64,000 nucleotides of DNA from Thiomargarita sp. (GTDB taxonomy: Bacteria; Pseudomonadota; Gammaproteobacteria; Beggiatoales; Beggiatoaceae), in contig DYRG01000001.1 in assembly GCA_020718845.1 (NCBI GenBank), forward strand, positions 1-64,000, read 5' to 3'. The notes beneath the pieces were generated by a model. It was not told the origin of the DNA, did not search any database, and worked only from the letters and a program-made list of their open reading frames with translations. The translations under genes and the position numbers were made by a program. Shown piece after piece: positions 1-9,322 of this stretch. Within the stretch, counting starts at the first letter, position 1. Each line of letters opens with the position of its first letter.

Positions 1-414
1 TGTTTATTATGCTTTTTTCCCACAAAACTCCATAGTTCATCGACTTCTACTTCTAATTTTCCACGGCTTTTTTTTGAACATGAAGTTCTTCTGGTTGTTC
101 TTGATATTTTTCCTTAACATATTTTTGCAACCAAACGCCCGAAACACCAACACTTCTTGCAATACCTCTCAACGAGATTTTCTCTAATAATAATTTATCT
201 ATTATCGCTTTCTTTTCTTCGCTTATGTGTTTTTCTGGATTTAACACAAACTGTTTATTACATTCCCTACATTTGTATTTCTGTTTATTTGATAAACTTA
301 TTCCATTTCTCACTATATAACTTGAACCACATCTTGGACAAATCATCTCTTTTATTTCCTCTATTCTTTTCTTAATATCACATTATACCATATCATCCTA
401 AATTATGCACTACC
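1..414 (-). mobile_element. IS1-family insertion sequence, truncated by the window edge
   Basis: The region reads on the minus strand as the start of an IS1-type element. An InsA-like ORF is followed, in the -1 frame, by the beginning of an InsB-like transposase whose visible residues include VDELWSFVG, matching the first catalytic Asp region of IS1 DDE transposases. The likely terminal inverted repeat lies at about 388-414 and begins GGTAGTGCATAA on the minus strand, like the GGT-starting ends of this family. A TATAAT-like box lies just inside this end, upstream of the ORF. The other end is outside the window, so completeness cannot be judged. Confidence 0.8.
53..346 (-). CDS. IS1-family transposase, InsA-like N-terminal zinc-finger/HTH protein
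   Basis: This 97-residue protein opens with a C-x2-C ... C-x2-C zinc finger (CPRCG near residue 3, KCREC near residue 25) and then a helix-turn-helix-like segment (SLRGIARSVGVSGVWL), the usual layout of InsA. It ends at a TAG just downstream of a run of eight A residues (68-75 on the plus strand). A -1 slip on this run joins the frame to the downstream InsB-like frame, which continues without a stop to position 1. InsA alone normally binds the ends and represses, and the frameshift fusion is the transposase. The fusion is inferred from frame and motif, not shown. Confidence 0.82.
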   Translation of the reverse strand: MICPRCGSSYIVRNGISLSNKQKYKCRECNKQFVLNPEKHISEEKKAIIDKLLLEKISLRGIARSVGVSGVWLQKYVKEKYQEQPEELHVQKKAVEN

Positions 415-893
415 TAAAAATCATCTCTCATTTTTGATCATTACCCGCTTTTTATTAGCTTTGAACATTAGTTACGGGTGTGGTACTTGTTCCTCGACAA
501 TGATTGGGGAAGTTGACCAGTTGATGTGCTCTGCATTTGAGTTAACTCCTACGAATAGCCTAGCACAGCGGTCACCACCATGTCAGGGAATTAAAGACGG
601 ATTTTGTATTTCGCGGCGATGATCTACTAACGACGGGAGGCAGTACCAACAACGCTTTTTTTGCAGTACATATAGTGTAATTTCTCTAAAATGATGAATA
701 GGAATATTTTTATTGCGTTGATTTTCAATAAATTTTCATAATTCATCTTCACACAAATCCACTCATCACACTATATACAAAACTACTTATCGCATAATAA
801 CGACCTTTTGTCAGTTTATTTATTATTTATTTTGGGAAGCGTGTTGTAATGTTGTTGCTCGCGTTTGAGCATTAACCCATAAAGGTAATTATC
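415..893. other. Intergenic stretch with no gene identified
   Basis: About 480 bases between the IS1 end and the DUF1566 gene. Positions 470-650 are visibly richer in G and C than the surroundings. A 62-codon open frame at 434-622 has no recognisable family. No tRNA, tmRNA or RNase P signature was found. The part from 650 to 880 is AT-rich and presumably holds the promoter of the next gene, but no convincing -35/-10 pair stands out. Confidence 0.5.
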
Positions 894-2483
894 ATGTCTA
901 AACATATCTTTTTTAAGCACACTTGTTTGAGCATTTTGTTATGCGCATCTTATGGTGCATACGCTGATTGCAGTAGTTCACCTTGTTCAAATCCTAGTTT
1001 GAGCCAATCTGAAACATTATTTGGGAAAATAACCCAATCATATCCTCAATTATTTTCTTCACCCACCTCAATGCAAACCACTGTTTTAAATGATAATGTT
1101 GCGAATTATCGTATGTACGGAAATTCAACTGGTTTAGCGACTTATATGGGTGGTTTGTGGTACACATTGGATGGAAACTGGATTCGTTTTAGTTCTTTAG
1201 ATGAAGGCAATCAACTATTTTGTAATAATGCTTGCTGGAGTTCTTCTAGTTCTACTAATACGAATGCTTTAATTTATCCTATAGTCGATACGGCTCAAAT
1301 CAAATGTTATGATGCTTCGACAGAAATAACTTGTCCCGCTTCAAATGCGGCACTTTATGGGCAGGACGCGCAACAAACTGGCAATCAACCTAATTACACG
1401 TTAAGCAGCGACGGCAAAACCGTTTTAGATAACGTGACAAAACTCACTTGGATGCGCGGTCCGAACACGACCTTGGCTGCACCTGTTGCGTCGGATAAGA
1501 AAACTTATAGTGGTCTTCAAGAGTGGGTAAATACAGTTAATTCAATGAGTTACGGAGGATTTAACGATTGGCGATTGCCGTCGATTAAAGAATTGTATTC
1601 ATTGATTAAATTTAACGGACTTGATGTAGGCAGCTACAACGGCACAGATACTTCATCGGTAACTCCTTTTATTGACAAGACTTATTTCAATTTTGGTTAC
1701 GGACAAACCAGCGCGGGCGAACGGCTCATCGATTCTCAATACGCGTCGAGCAATGTGTATGTTTCAACGCTTGCAGACACAGGTATTCCGCTGCTATTTG
1801 GAGTAAATTTTGCCGACGGACGTATCAAAGGTTACGCTGTGCAAATGCCCATCGATGGAACATATAAAACCTTTTTTGTTCAATTGGTTAGAGGAAGTTC
1901 CAATTACGGCGTAAATAGTTTCACCGATAATGGCAATCAAACCGTCACCGACGCAACAACTGGTTTAACATGGTCAAAATCAGACAGCGGAACGGCAATG
2001 ACTTGGCAGGAAGCGTTGGCGTGGGTGCAAACCAAAAATGCCGCAAATTATTTGGGACATAACGATTGGCGTCTACCAAATACTAAGGAATTACAAAGCA
2101 TTGTAAATTATGCCAACTCGCCCGACTATAACGGCAAACCCGCCATTGATACGTCGTTTTTCAACACTACCGCGATTATCAACGAAAACGGCGACTCGGA
2201 TTATCCTTATTTTTGGACTTCCACAAGCCATGTGGGCTATTCTGGAATGGTGTCGGCGGTGTATATTTCTTTTGGGAGAGTGTTGGGCTACACGACCCTC
2301 TTAAACAAATGGGTTGATGTGCACGGCGCGGGCTGTCAACGTACCGACCCCAAAGCTGGACCTCCTTTCTCATGGGCAGACACTTACACCGTCACCAAAA
2401 ACGGCATAACTTACACGGGTTATTCGTTCGGTCCTCAAGGCGACGCGCTGCGCGGTAAAAACTTCGTGCGTTTAGTTAGATAA
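894..2483 (+). CDS. Secreted protein with two DUF1566 (Lcl C-terminal) domains
   Basis: A 529-residue protein with a clear signal peptide (residues 1-24, hydrophobic core ending in YGAYA). Two DUF1566 units follow. The first has a LTWMRG segment and GGFNDWRLPSIKELYSL. The second has GLTWSKS, GHNDWRLPNTKELQSIV and ends in FVRLVR, the family's typical terminus. These domains are frequent in exported proteins of gliding sulfur bacteria and some proteobacteria; their biochemical role is not firmly known. An AAAGGTAA ribosome site precedes the ATG. The first 430 bases are AT-rich and the remainder distinctly GC-richer. Several Cys residues in the N-terminal part could form disulfides after export. 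Family assignment is firm, function open. Confidence 0.85.
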   Translation: MSKHIFFKHTCLSILLCASYGAYADCSSSPCSNPSLSQSETLFGKITQSYPQLFSSPTSMQTTVLNDNVANYRMYGNSTGLATYMGGLWYTLDGNWIRFSSLDEGNQLFCNNACWSSSSSTNTNALIYPIVDTAQIKCYDASTEITCPASNAALYGQDAQQTGNQPNYTLSSDGKTVLDNVTKLTWMRGPNTTLAAPVASDKKTYSGLQEWVNTVNSMSYGGFNDWRLPSIKELYSLIKFNGLDVGSYNGTDTSSVTPFIDKTYFNFGYGQTSAGERLIDSQYASSNVYVSTLADTGIPLLFGVNFADGRIKGYAVQMPIDGTYKTFFVQLVRGSSNYGVNSFTDNGNQTVTDATTGLTWSKSDSGTAMTWQEALAWVQTKNAANYLGHNDWRLPNTKELQSIVNYANSPDYNGKPAIDTSFFNTTAIINENGDSDYPYFWTSTSHVGYSGMVSAVYISFGRVLGYTTLLNKWVDVHGAGCQRTDPKAGPPFSWADTYTVTKNGITYTGYSFGPQGDALRGKNFVRLVR

Positions 2484-2493
2484 TTCGTCAATC

Positions 2494-2574
2494 GGTAGTG
2501 GTATAATCATGAATGAAGGCTTTTTCCAACCCATTGAAATATAAAGCTAATTACTCACTAATTATACCACTACC
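2494..2574. repeat. MITE-like element with perfect 14-bp terminal inverted repeats
   Basis: GGTAGTGGTATAAT at 2494-2507 is matched by its exact reverse complement at 2561-2574, giving an 81-bp unit. The ends share the GGTAGTG start with the IS1-family end near 414, so this may be a non-autonomous relative. The 53-base interior is too long for a typical terminator loop. No clear target duplication was seen. Confidence 0.55.
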
Positions 2575-2589
2575 AAATTTACTTAGCCC

Positions 2590-2612
2590 GTAGGGTGCAA
2601 TGCAATTGCACC
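2590..2612. repeat. REP-like palindromic repeat, copy 1
   Basis: GTAGGGTGCAATGCAATTGC followed by ACC. The core GGTGCAAT/ATTGCACC is palindromic. Near-identical copies occur at 47191-47214 and, inverted, at 47288-47311, so this is a dispersed short repeat of the genome rather than a local feature. Confidence 0.65.
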
Positions 2613-2659
2613 GTTCTAATTCTTTATCGACAAATATAACAAACGGAAAACAGATTGCT

Positions 2660-2896
2660 GAAATACGGAACAAGATAAAGAAGATTTTGTTAGACTTTTT
2701 GCACGAACTGAAATCTATCCTGTGACTAAAACTATCATTGCTTTAAGCATTACTCTTTGACAACAAAAAAATGTTAGTAGGAGATGCTATCATCGCAGCT
2801 ACTGCTTTGAAATACCGTGAAACTTTAGCAATACAAAATACCGCAGATTTTAATTGGATAAACGGATTAGAAATAATTGATCCCATGAATTCGTAA
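2660..2896 (+). pseudogene. Degenerate VapC-type PIN-domain toxin, C-terminal remnant
   Basis: Translation gives DFVRLFARTEIYPVTKTII in one frame, an in-frame TGA, and then after a frame change MLVGDAIIAATALKYRETL, NTADFNWINGLEIIDP and a TAA stop. This matches the C-terminal half of VapC-like PIN ribonucleases, including the conserved GDAIIAATA stretch with its acidic residue and the TADF segment. The N-terminal half with the first catalytic Asp is missing, and no intact antitoxin gene adjoins. The copy is therefore broken by truncation, a stop and a frameshift. Confidence 0.7.
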
Positions 2897-3085
2897 AATA
2901 CTGAATTACAAAAAAGTGAGTGGATAGATATTTCTGTGATTAGTCAATTATGATTTTTGGCTTTTCAGTTACTTTCAGAACAAGATCGCCAATTATTTAA
3001 AACATTTTGTCAATGTGTAGAAATCATCAATTTGCATGGTAATGATTCTGATTTTAAAAAAATTATCGAAAACATCTTCTCGTAA
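2897..3085 (+). pseudogene. Short degenerate ORF fragment of unknown family
   Basis: One frame reads SEWIDISVISQL, a stop, then LLSEQDRQLFKTFCQCVEII and a few more residues to the TAA at 3083-3085. The even codon pattern across the stop suggests a decayed coding sequence, but I do not recognise the family. It lies directly behind the vapC remnant and is convergent with nasA. Confidence 0.35.
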
Positions 3086-3102
3086 AATGGTAAAATAACC
3101 TG

Positions 3103-5736
3103 CTAACTAGAAATCAATGCTCTGATTTCTGGAAGACAAGAACCGCAATTTGTTCCTGCTTTTAAATGCTCACCAATTTGTTCTACGGTTGTTAAATGAT
3201 GTTGTTTAATCGCTTGTTGCAATGTTTTTCGCCCCACATTAAAACAAGTACACACCGTTTCTCCCACATCTGGCATTTCAGAAGAAGGTTGTCCCGTTAA
3301 TAAAGTCATACGTTCTGGAATCGTTAAATTTTCTTTATTAAATAGAGATTTAATCGCATTTCTGGGTGGTAATGTATTTCCCAGATCATTAATAAATAAC
3401 GTCATGATTAATCTAGCATTTTCGAGAAACGCATAACGATAATGCCCGTTCTTCTTATCTTGATAAATTAACCAATCTTTTTTTCCAAACCATTTCAAAA
3501 GTTGAGCATCCCAATCTTCAATTTGGGTTTCTCCTGCGATTTCAAACTGCCATCCAAAATCTTGACGAATCCTTACCCACCAATCACATTCTTTTGGTAT
3601 TTTCCAATCGTTTTTTATTAAAATAAAACCTTGCCAAATGGATTTATAAGGTTCGATTTGAACAGGGGTAAATTTGCTCTCAGGCTGTCCTGAAATATCA
3701 TCAGTAATTTGAGCAATCAAACTATTCACTGTTCCATGAGAAGAAAGTTGTTGATTCCAATGCATTGGGACAAATAAAGTTCCTCTCATCTGATCATTTG
3801 AATATTTTGCTCGAACAATGATTTCTCCACGTTGATTTTTAATTTTAACTAATGAATTATCAGGGATTTCTGCACGTTGAGCATCGCACGGACGAATCAT
3901 TACAAAAGGTTCAAACAAATGCTTGAGCAACCTCGCGGTTTTTCCCGTTCGCGTCATCGTATGCCATTGATCACGAATTCTCCCCGTATTTAAAATAAAA
4001 TTTTCTTTTAGATCAATAAATTGCTTCGGATATTGTGGCGTAATTGGGATAAATCGAGCTTTTTGATCGGGCGTAAAAAACTTTCCATCCTCAAAAAAAC
4101 GTTTTTTTCCTATCCCTTTTGAAATAGACCATTGAATAGGTTTAAATTGCGCATATTCTTCATTTAAAATAGAAGAAAGTTCACTAATATTAAAATCCCT
4201 TGTTCCTTGATTTTCAAATCCCGATAAAGCTGCATATTCTCTAAACACATCTGCGGTAGTCTGATAATTAAAAAATTTACCAAATCCTAAACGTTTTGCA
4301 ATCTCAGAAATGATCCACCAATCAGATTTTGCTTCACCAGCAGGCTCTAAGAAAATTTGTTGTTTTGAAATACAGCGTTCTGAATTTGTAACCGTTCCTT
4401 CTTTCTCTCCCCATGCTAATGCTGGTAATAAAACATTTGCATAAGCAGTTGTATCAGTATTTTTTACACAATCAGAAACGATCACACATTCACATTTTTC
4501 TAAGGCTTTTTTAATAAAGTTGCTATCGGGCAAACTTACTAATGGATTGGTTGCCATGATCCACAAAACTTTAATTTTTCCAGCTTCGACAGCTTGAAAC
4601 AAATTAACTGCTTTTAAACCCGCTTGTTTTGCAATAGTTGGGGATTTCCAAAAACGTTGCACCAAATCCGTATGTTGCTCTGTAAATTCTAAATGAACTG
4701 CTAATTGATTTGCTAATCCACCGACTTCTCTTCCTCCCATTGCGTTGGGTTGTCCTGTTACAGAGAAAGGCGTTGCACCAATTTTACCAATTTTACCCGT
4801 TGCTAAATGACAATTTATAATAGAATTTACTTTATCAGTTCCTATGCTTGATTGATTGACTCCTTGCGAGTAAATTGTTACTACTTTTTTAGTCTGTGCA
4901 AAACGACGATATAATTCAACAATGTGGTTTTCTTGCAAACCACAAATTTGAGCAACTTGTGGAATCGATGGTAAAGTTTCTTTAGCTATTTTCAAAGCCT
5001 CAGAGAAACCCGTTGTATGTTTCTCAATAAATTCAAAATCTAAATAATCATTGGTTCTTAAGAAATTTAATAACCCATTGAATAACCAAGTATCTGTGCC
5101 AGATTGAATGGGTAAATGCAAATCAGCAATATCACAAGTTGCGGTTTTACGCGGATCAATGACAATTACTTTTAAATTAGGGTTAGTTTGTTTTGCTGCA
5201 TTCAAGCGTTGAAATAAAACGGGGTGACACCACGCGAGATTTGAACCGACTAAAATAACTAAATCCGTTTGTTCTATATCTTCATAACAACCCGCAACGG
5301 TATCTGTTCCAAAGGCTCTCTTATGTCCAGCAACACTAGATGCCATACATAATCTTGAATTGGTATCTATATTGGCTGTTCCAATAAATCCTTTCATTAA
5401 TTTATTAGCAACATAATAGTCTTCGGTTAATAATTGTCCAGAAACATAGAAAGCAACAGATTCCTTTCCAAATTGGTCGATACTTTGTTGAATTTTTTGA
5501 GCAACTAAATCCAAAACTGTTTCCCAACTGGTGGTTTGTCCATTGATTTCAGGAGAAAGCAAACGTCCTTCTAAACTTAAAGTTTCTGCTAAAGCTGATC
5601 CTTTAGAGCATAAACGCCCAAAATTAGCAGGGTGTTCTTTATCACCTTGTATTTTAAGTTGTCCATTTTCCTCACGAGTAACTATAACTCCACAACCCGT
5701 TCCACAATAAGGACAAATAGTTTTAAAATGACGCAT
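3103..5736 (-). CDS. nasA: Assimilatory nitrate reductase catalytic subunit with C-terminal BFD-type [2Fe-2S] domain
   Basis: This 877-residue molybdopterin oxidoreductase reduces nitrate to nitrite in the cytoplasm. The N-terminus carries the [4Fe-4S] ligands C8, C11, C15 and C43 (ICPYCGTGCG ... GRLCSKG) with no Tat signal, as expected for the assimilatory Nas type. The molybdopterin and dinucleotide-binding domains fill residues 50 to about 690. Residues 825-877 form a bacterioferritin-associated-ferredoxin-like domain with C829, C831, C864 and C867, the electron-entry module seen in many NasA proteins. It is the last gene of the nas operon, 20 bases after nirD. No separate NasC-type reductase lies in the window, so the electron donor is unclear. 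Confidence 0.93.
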   Translation of the reverse strand: MRHFKTICPYCGTGCGVIVTREENGQLKIQGDKEHPANFGRLCSKGSALAETLSLEGRLLSPEINGQTTSWETVLDLVAQKIQQSIDQFGKESVAFYVSGQLLTEDYYVANKLMKGFIGTANIDTNSRLCMASSVAGHKRAFGTDTVAGCYEDIEQTDLVILVGSNLAWCHPVLFQRLNAAKQTNPNLKVIVIDPRKTATCDIADLHLPIQSGTDTWLFNGLLNFLRTNDYLDFEFIEKHTTGFSEALKIAKETLPSIPQVAQICGLQENHIVELYRRFAQTKKVVTIYSQGVNQSSIGTDKVNSIINCHLATGKIGKIGATPFSVTGQPNAMGGREVGGLANQLAVHLEFTEQHTDLVQRFWKSPTIAKQAGLKAVNLFQAVEAGKIKVLWIMATNPLVSLPDSNFIKKALEKCECVIVSDCVKNTDTTAYANVLLPALAWGEKEGTVTNSERCISKQQIFLEPAGEAKSDWWIISEIAKRLGFGKFFNYQTTADVFREYAALSGFENQGTRDFNISELSSILNEEYAQFKPIQWSISKGIGKKRFFEDGKFFTPDQKARFIPITPQYPKQFIDLKENFILNTGRIRDQWHTMTRTGKTARLLKHLFEPFVMIRPCDAQRAEIPDNSLVKIKNQRGEIIVRAKYSNDQMRGTLFVPMHWNQQLSSHGTVNSLIAQITDDISGQPESKFTPVQIEPYKSIWQGFILIKNDWKIPKECDWWVRIRQDFGWQFEIAGETQIEDWDAQLLKWFGKKDWLIYQDKKNGHYRYAFLENARLIMTLFINDLGNTLPPRNAIKSLFNKENLTIPERMTLLTGQPSSEMPDVGETVCTCFNVGRKTLQQAIKQHHLTTVEQIGEHLKAGTNCGSCLPEIRALISS

Positions 5737-5756
5737 ACTTTCTCCAAGTTTCTAAA

Positions 5757-6068
5757 TTATAATGCTAACCACAAACGACCATTTTCACATTTGACTTCAT
5801 AACGACGTGTGCAACCTTTATCTGGCGCAGTTGCTTCACCCGTTTTCAAATCAATTTTCCAATTATGTAAAGGACAGGCAACTAATTCACCACTTACAAT
5901 ACCTTGTGACAAATGACCACCTTTGTGAGGACAACGATCTTTTAATGCAAAAACTTGATCATTAGCTGTTCTAAAAACGGCAATGTTTCCATCATCAGTT
6001 GTTACAATTCGTGAACCTAACTTTGGGATGTCCTCTAATTGACCAATTTCTACCCATGTTTCTTTCAT
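5757..6068 (-). CDS. nirD: Nitrite reductase (NADH) small subunit, Rieske type
   Basis: A 103-residue Rieske-fold protein with the ligand pattern C46-x-H48 (RCPHKGGHLSQG) and C65-x2-H68 (CPLHNWKID). It is the small partner of the siroheme nitrite reductase NirB, which reduces nitrite to ammonia with NADH. Its ATG overlaps the end of nirB by four bases, implying translational coupling. Length and motif are those of ordinary NirD. Confidence 0.93.
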   Translation of the reverse strand: MKETWVEIGQLEDIPKLGSRIVTTDDGNIAVFRTANDQVFALKDRCPHKGGHLSQGIVSGELVACPLHNWKIDLKTGEATAPDKGCTRRYEVKCENGRLWLAL

Positions 6069-8506
6069 GCTATTACCTCGCTCAAATTGGCTAAAGGTTT
6101 GAATTCATGCGCATCAACCCCATTGACCCGTTCTTCCCAAGGGTCTATTTGAGAAATCTTTTGTGATGCTAAGAAACGTTCATTTAATTCTTTACGTTGT
6201 TTCTCATCATTTAAAAGAATGTTCTTCACATATTCAAATCCTACTCTTTCTATCCAAGGCGCAGTGCGTTCTAAATAATGGGCTTCTTCACGATATAATT
6301 GCATAAATGCACCCGCATATTCTAATACTTCCTCACGCGATTTTACTTTACACAACAAATCAGTGACTCTCACTTTAATACCGCCATTTCCTCCAATGTG
6401 CAATTCCCACCCAGAATCCACACCAACCACCCCAAAATCTTTAATCGTTGCTTCCGCACAATTACGAGGACAACCAGAAACCGCCATTTTGAATTTGTGA
6501 GGTGTCCAAGAACCCCAAGTCATCTTTTCTAAATCCATGCCCATTTGGGTAGAATCTTGCGTTCCAAAACGACACCATTCAGAACCTACACAGGTTTTCA
6601 CCGTTCTCAATGCTTTTCCATACGCATGACCAGAAACTAAACCCGCTTTGTTCAAATCCGCCCAAATATTTGGCAAATCCTCTTTTTTAATCCCAAACAA
6701 ATCAATTCTTTGACCTCCTGTTACTTTCACAGTGGGCACTTGATATTTGTCAGAAACATCCGCAATTGCTCTCAATTCATTTGGCGTTGTAATCCCTCCC
6801 CACATTCTTGGGACTACTGAAAAAGTACCATTTTTTTGAATATTAGCGTGTACCCGTTCATTAATGAAACGTGATTGATAATCGTCTTTTGCTTCATTTG
6901 GATGTGTTGAAATCAAATAATAATTCAAAGCAGGACGACAACTTGAGCAACCATTTGGCGTTTTCCAACGTAATCTTTCCATTACTTGAGCAATAGAAGT
7001 CAAATGATCTTTCTTGATAGTTTCTCTAATTTCATCGTGACTTGCATCAGTGCAACTACAAATCGGTTTGTGTTTTGGTGCAGTTGAATAATCACCAACT
7101 ACAGAAGCTAAAATTTGTTCAACTAATCCAGTACAAGAACCACAAGAACTAGACGCTTTTGTATGTAATTTAACTTCTTCTAAAGTAAAGAGTTTTTTCT
7201 CTATAATCGCTTTAACAATGTGACCTTTTGTTACCCCATTACAACCACACACTTCGGTATCATCACTCATTAATGCAACGCGACTTTCTCCATGCCCAGC
7301 ATCACCTAAATGGGCTTGACCAAATAACATTTTATCGCGCATTGCACTAATATCAGTGTTATCACGCATTAATTCAAAATACCAAGTGCTATCAACGGTA
7401 TCACCATATAATACCGCTCCTTTAATTTGATTATCTTGGATAACCAATTTTTTATAGATACCAGCACCCGGGTCTTGAAAGATAATTTCCTCTGTTTGAT
7501 TATTTCCTAAAAAGTCACCTGCTGAAAATACATCAATGCCGGTTACTTTTAATTTCGTAGAAACTACTGATCCTTGATAGATTGAATAACCTAATCCCGC
7601 TAAATGATTTGCACAAACTTTTGCTTGTTCAAATAAAGGTGCAACTAAACCATACAAAGCGTTTCTATGTTGAACACATTCGCCCACTGCATAGATTTTT
7701 GGATCAAAGGTTTGCATCGTATCATTGACAACAATTCCTTTCTCACAATGAATTCTCGCTTTCTTTGCTAATTCAATATTTGGACGAATCCCCACTGCCA
7801 TAACAACTAAATCCGCTGGAATTTCATTTCCATCTTTGAAACGAATACCAGTAACTTTCTCTGTTCCTAAAATAGCTTCAGTTTGCGCACTCATTAAGAA
7901 TTTCAAACCACGTTCTTCTAAGGCTTTCTTTAAGAATTTAGCAGCGGTTTTATCTAACTGTCTTTCCATCAATGTATCAAGGACATGAACCACTGTTACT
8001 TCCATACCTTGCTTAGATAAACCATTTGCCGCTTCTAATCCCAACAAACCACCACCAATTACAATTGCGTGTTTGCCAGTTTGCGCTTTAGAAAGCATGG
8101 TTTCTACATCTTTAATATCTCTAAAACCCACAACGCCTTGCAAATGATGTCCGGGCACAGGAATAATGAACGCATTTGAACCCGTTGCAAATAACACCCG
8201 ATCATAAGGTTTGACAACCCCTTGATCAGTGGTAATCGTTTGTTTTAAACGATGAACTTCTGTAACGTGATGACCTTTATAAAGCGTAATGTGGTTCTTT
8301 TCGTACCATTCTTCACTATTTAAAACAATATCCTCAAATTTTTTCTCACCTGCTAATACTGGTGATAATAAAATCCGATTGTAATTAACGTGAGGTTCTG
8401 CACCAAACACCGTAATATCATATTTATCAGGATCGATTTTGAGCAATTCTTCGATGGTACGAATACCCGCCATGCCATTGCCAATGCAAACTAATTGTTC
8501 TCTCAT
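6065..8506 (-). CDS. nirB: Nitrite reductase (NADH) large subunit
   Basis: This 813-residue protein has an N-terminal FAD/NAD(P)-binding pyridine nucleotide-disulfide reductase region (GNGMAGIRT near residue 9, VIGGGLLGLEAA near residue 150). Two consecutive BFD-type [2Fe-2S] domains follow (CGCNGVTKG ... SSCGSC, and CSCTDASHD ... GCSSC). The C-terminal sulfite/nitrite reductase half has siroheme/[4Fe-4S] ligands around residues 637-643 (CVGSEWCRFG) and 679-683 (CPRNC). It makes ammonia from nitrite using NADH. The start follows an AGGA site at good spacing. Length is normal for the family. Confidence 0.95.
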   Translation of the reverse strand: MREQLVCIGNGMAGIRTIEELLKIDPDKYDITVFGAEPHVNYNRILLSPVLAGEKKFEDIVLNSEEWYEKNHITLYKGHHVTEVHRLKQTITTDQGVVKPYDRVLFATGSNAFIIPVPGHHLQGVVGFRDIKDVETMLSKAQTGKHAIVIGGGLLGLEAANGLSKQGMEVTVVHVLDTLMERQLDKTAAKFLKKALEERGLKFLMSAQTEAILGTEKVTGIRFKDGNEIPADLVVMAVGIRPNIELAKKARIHCEKGIVVNDTMQTFDPKIYAVGECVQHRNALYGLVAPLFEQAKVCANHLAGLGYSIYQGSVVSTKLKVTGIDVFSAGDFLGNNQTEEIIFQDPGAGIYKKLVIQDNQIKGAVLYGDTVDSTWYFELMRDNTDISAMRDKMLFGQAHLGDAGHGESRVALMSDDTEVCGCNGVTKGHIVKAIIEKKLFTLEEVKLHTKASSSCGSCTGLVEQILASVVGDYSTAPKHKPICSCTDASHDEIRETIKKDHLTSIAQVMERLRWKTPNGCSSCRPALNYYLISTHPNEAKDDYQSRFINERVHANIQKNGTFSVVPRMWGGITTPNELRAIADVSDKYQVPTVKVTGGQRIDLFGIKKEDLPNIWADLNKAGLVSGHAYGKALRTVKTCVGSEWCRFGTQDSTQMGMDLEKMTWGSWTPHKFKMAVSGCPRNCAEATIKDFGVVGVDSGWELHIGGNGGIKVRVTDLLCKVKSREEVLEYAGAFMQLYREEAHYLERTAPWIERVGFEYVKNILLNDEKQRKELNERFLASQKISQIDPWEERVNGVDAHEFKPLANLSEVIA

Positions 8507-8520
8507 GATGTCATTCCTTT

Positions 8521-9309
8521 TTACGCTGCTTTCTTATGTTTTTCGTATAAGAAACGTAATACTTCTGCACGATAATGATTGTAATCAGGTTTATCCGCTA
8601 ATTCTAAGCGTTTTCTCGGACGTTCTAACTTAACATCCAATATTTCTCCAACGGTTGCAGAAGGTCCATTTGTCATCATCACAATCTTATCGGATAATAG
8701 AACCGCTTCATCAACATCATGCGTAATCATCATCACAGTATTTCCTAAGTTTGCATGAATCTCCATGACTGAATCTTGTAAATGCGCTCTCGTTAAAGCA
8801 TCTAATGCCCCAAAAGGCTCGTCCATTAAAAGAATTTTGGGTTGCATTGCTAATGCTCTTGCAATGCCTACCCGTTGTTTCATTCCTCCTGAAATTTCAG
8901 CAGGTCTTTTCTCTAATGCGTGCTCCATATGCACTAAATGCAAAACTTCTAATGTCCATTGATGACGTTCTTCATTATCTTTTTGATTATAAAAGATTTT
9001 ATCAACTGCTAAACGCACATTTTCATACACTGTCAACCAAGGTAATAATGAATGGTTTTGAAATACCACTGCTCGATCTGGACCGGGGCTATTAACTTCA
9101 TGATTTTCTAAAAGAATTCCACCCGAAGTTGCTTGCAATAAACCCGCAACAATGTTTAACACTGTTGATTTACCACAACCAGAATGTCCAATCAAACTTA
9201 CAAACTCACCTTGATTCACTTTTAAATTCACATTGCTTAATGCTTTAAAAGTACCTTTTTGGGTTTGAAAGTTCATATCAACGCCTTCCAGACTTAAATA
9301 ATAATTCAT
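8521..9309 (-). CDS. Nitrate/nitrite ABC transporter ATP-binding protein
   Basis: A NrtC/NrtD-type ATPase of 262 residues energising nitrate uptake with NrtA and NrtB. Walker A GHSGCGKST (about 41-49), Q-loop VVFQNHSLLPW, signature SGGMKQRVGIARAL (140-153) and Walker B ILLMDEPFGALD are intact. I chose the ATG at 9309, not the longer frame opening upstream, because AAGAGGA sits eight bases before it and the permease stop lies at 9323. It has only the ATPase domain, without the NrtA-like C-terminal fusion of cyanobacterial NrtC, so it resembles NrtD or NasD. Confidence 0.9.
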   Translation of the reverse strand: MNYYLSLEGVDMNFQTQKGTFKALSNVNLKVNQGEFVSLIGHSGCGKSTVLNIVAGLLQATSGGILLENHEVNSPGPDRAVVFQNHSLLPWLTVYENVRLAVDKIFYNQKDNEERHQWTLEVLHLVHMEHALEKRPAEISGGMKQRVGIARALAMQPKILLMDEPFGALDALTRAHLQDSVMEIHANLGNTVMMITHDVDEAVLLSDKIVMMTNGPSATVGEILDVKLERPRKRLELADKPDYNHYRAEVLRFLYEKHKKAA

Positions 9310-9322
9310 CTGATTTTTCCTC

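Noticed and set aside
434-622. 62-codon ORF in the GC-richer block after the IS
   Set aside because: No ribosome site, no recognisable family; kept only as part of an unexplained interval.
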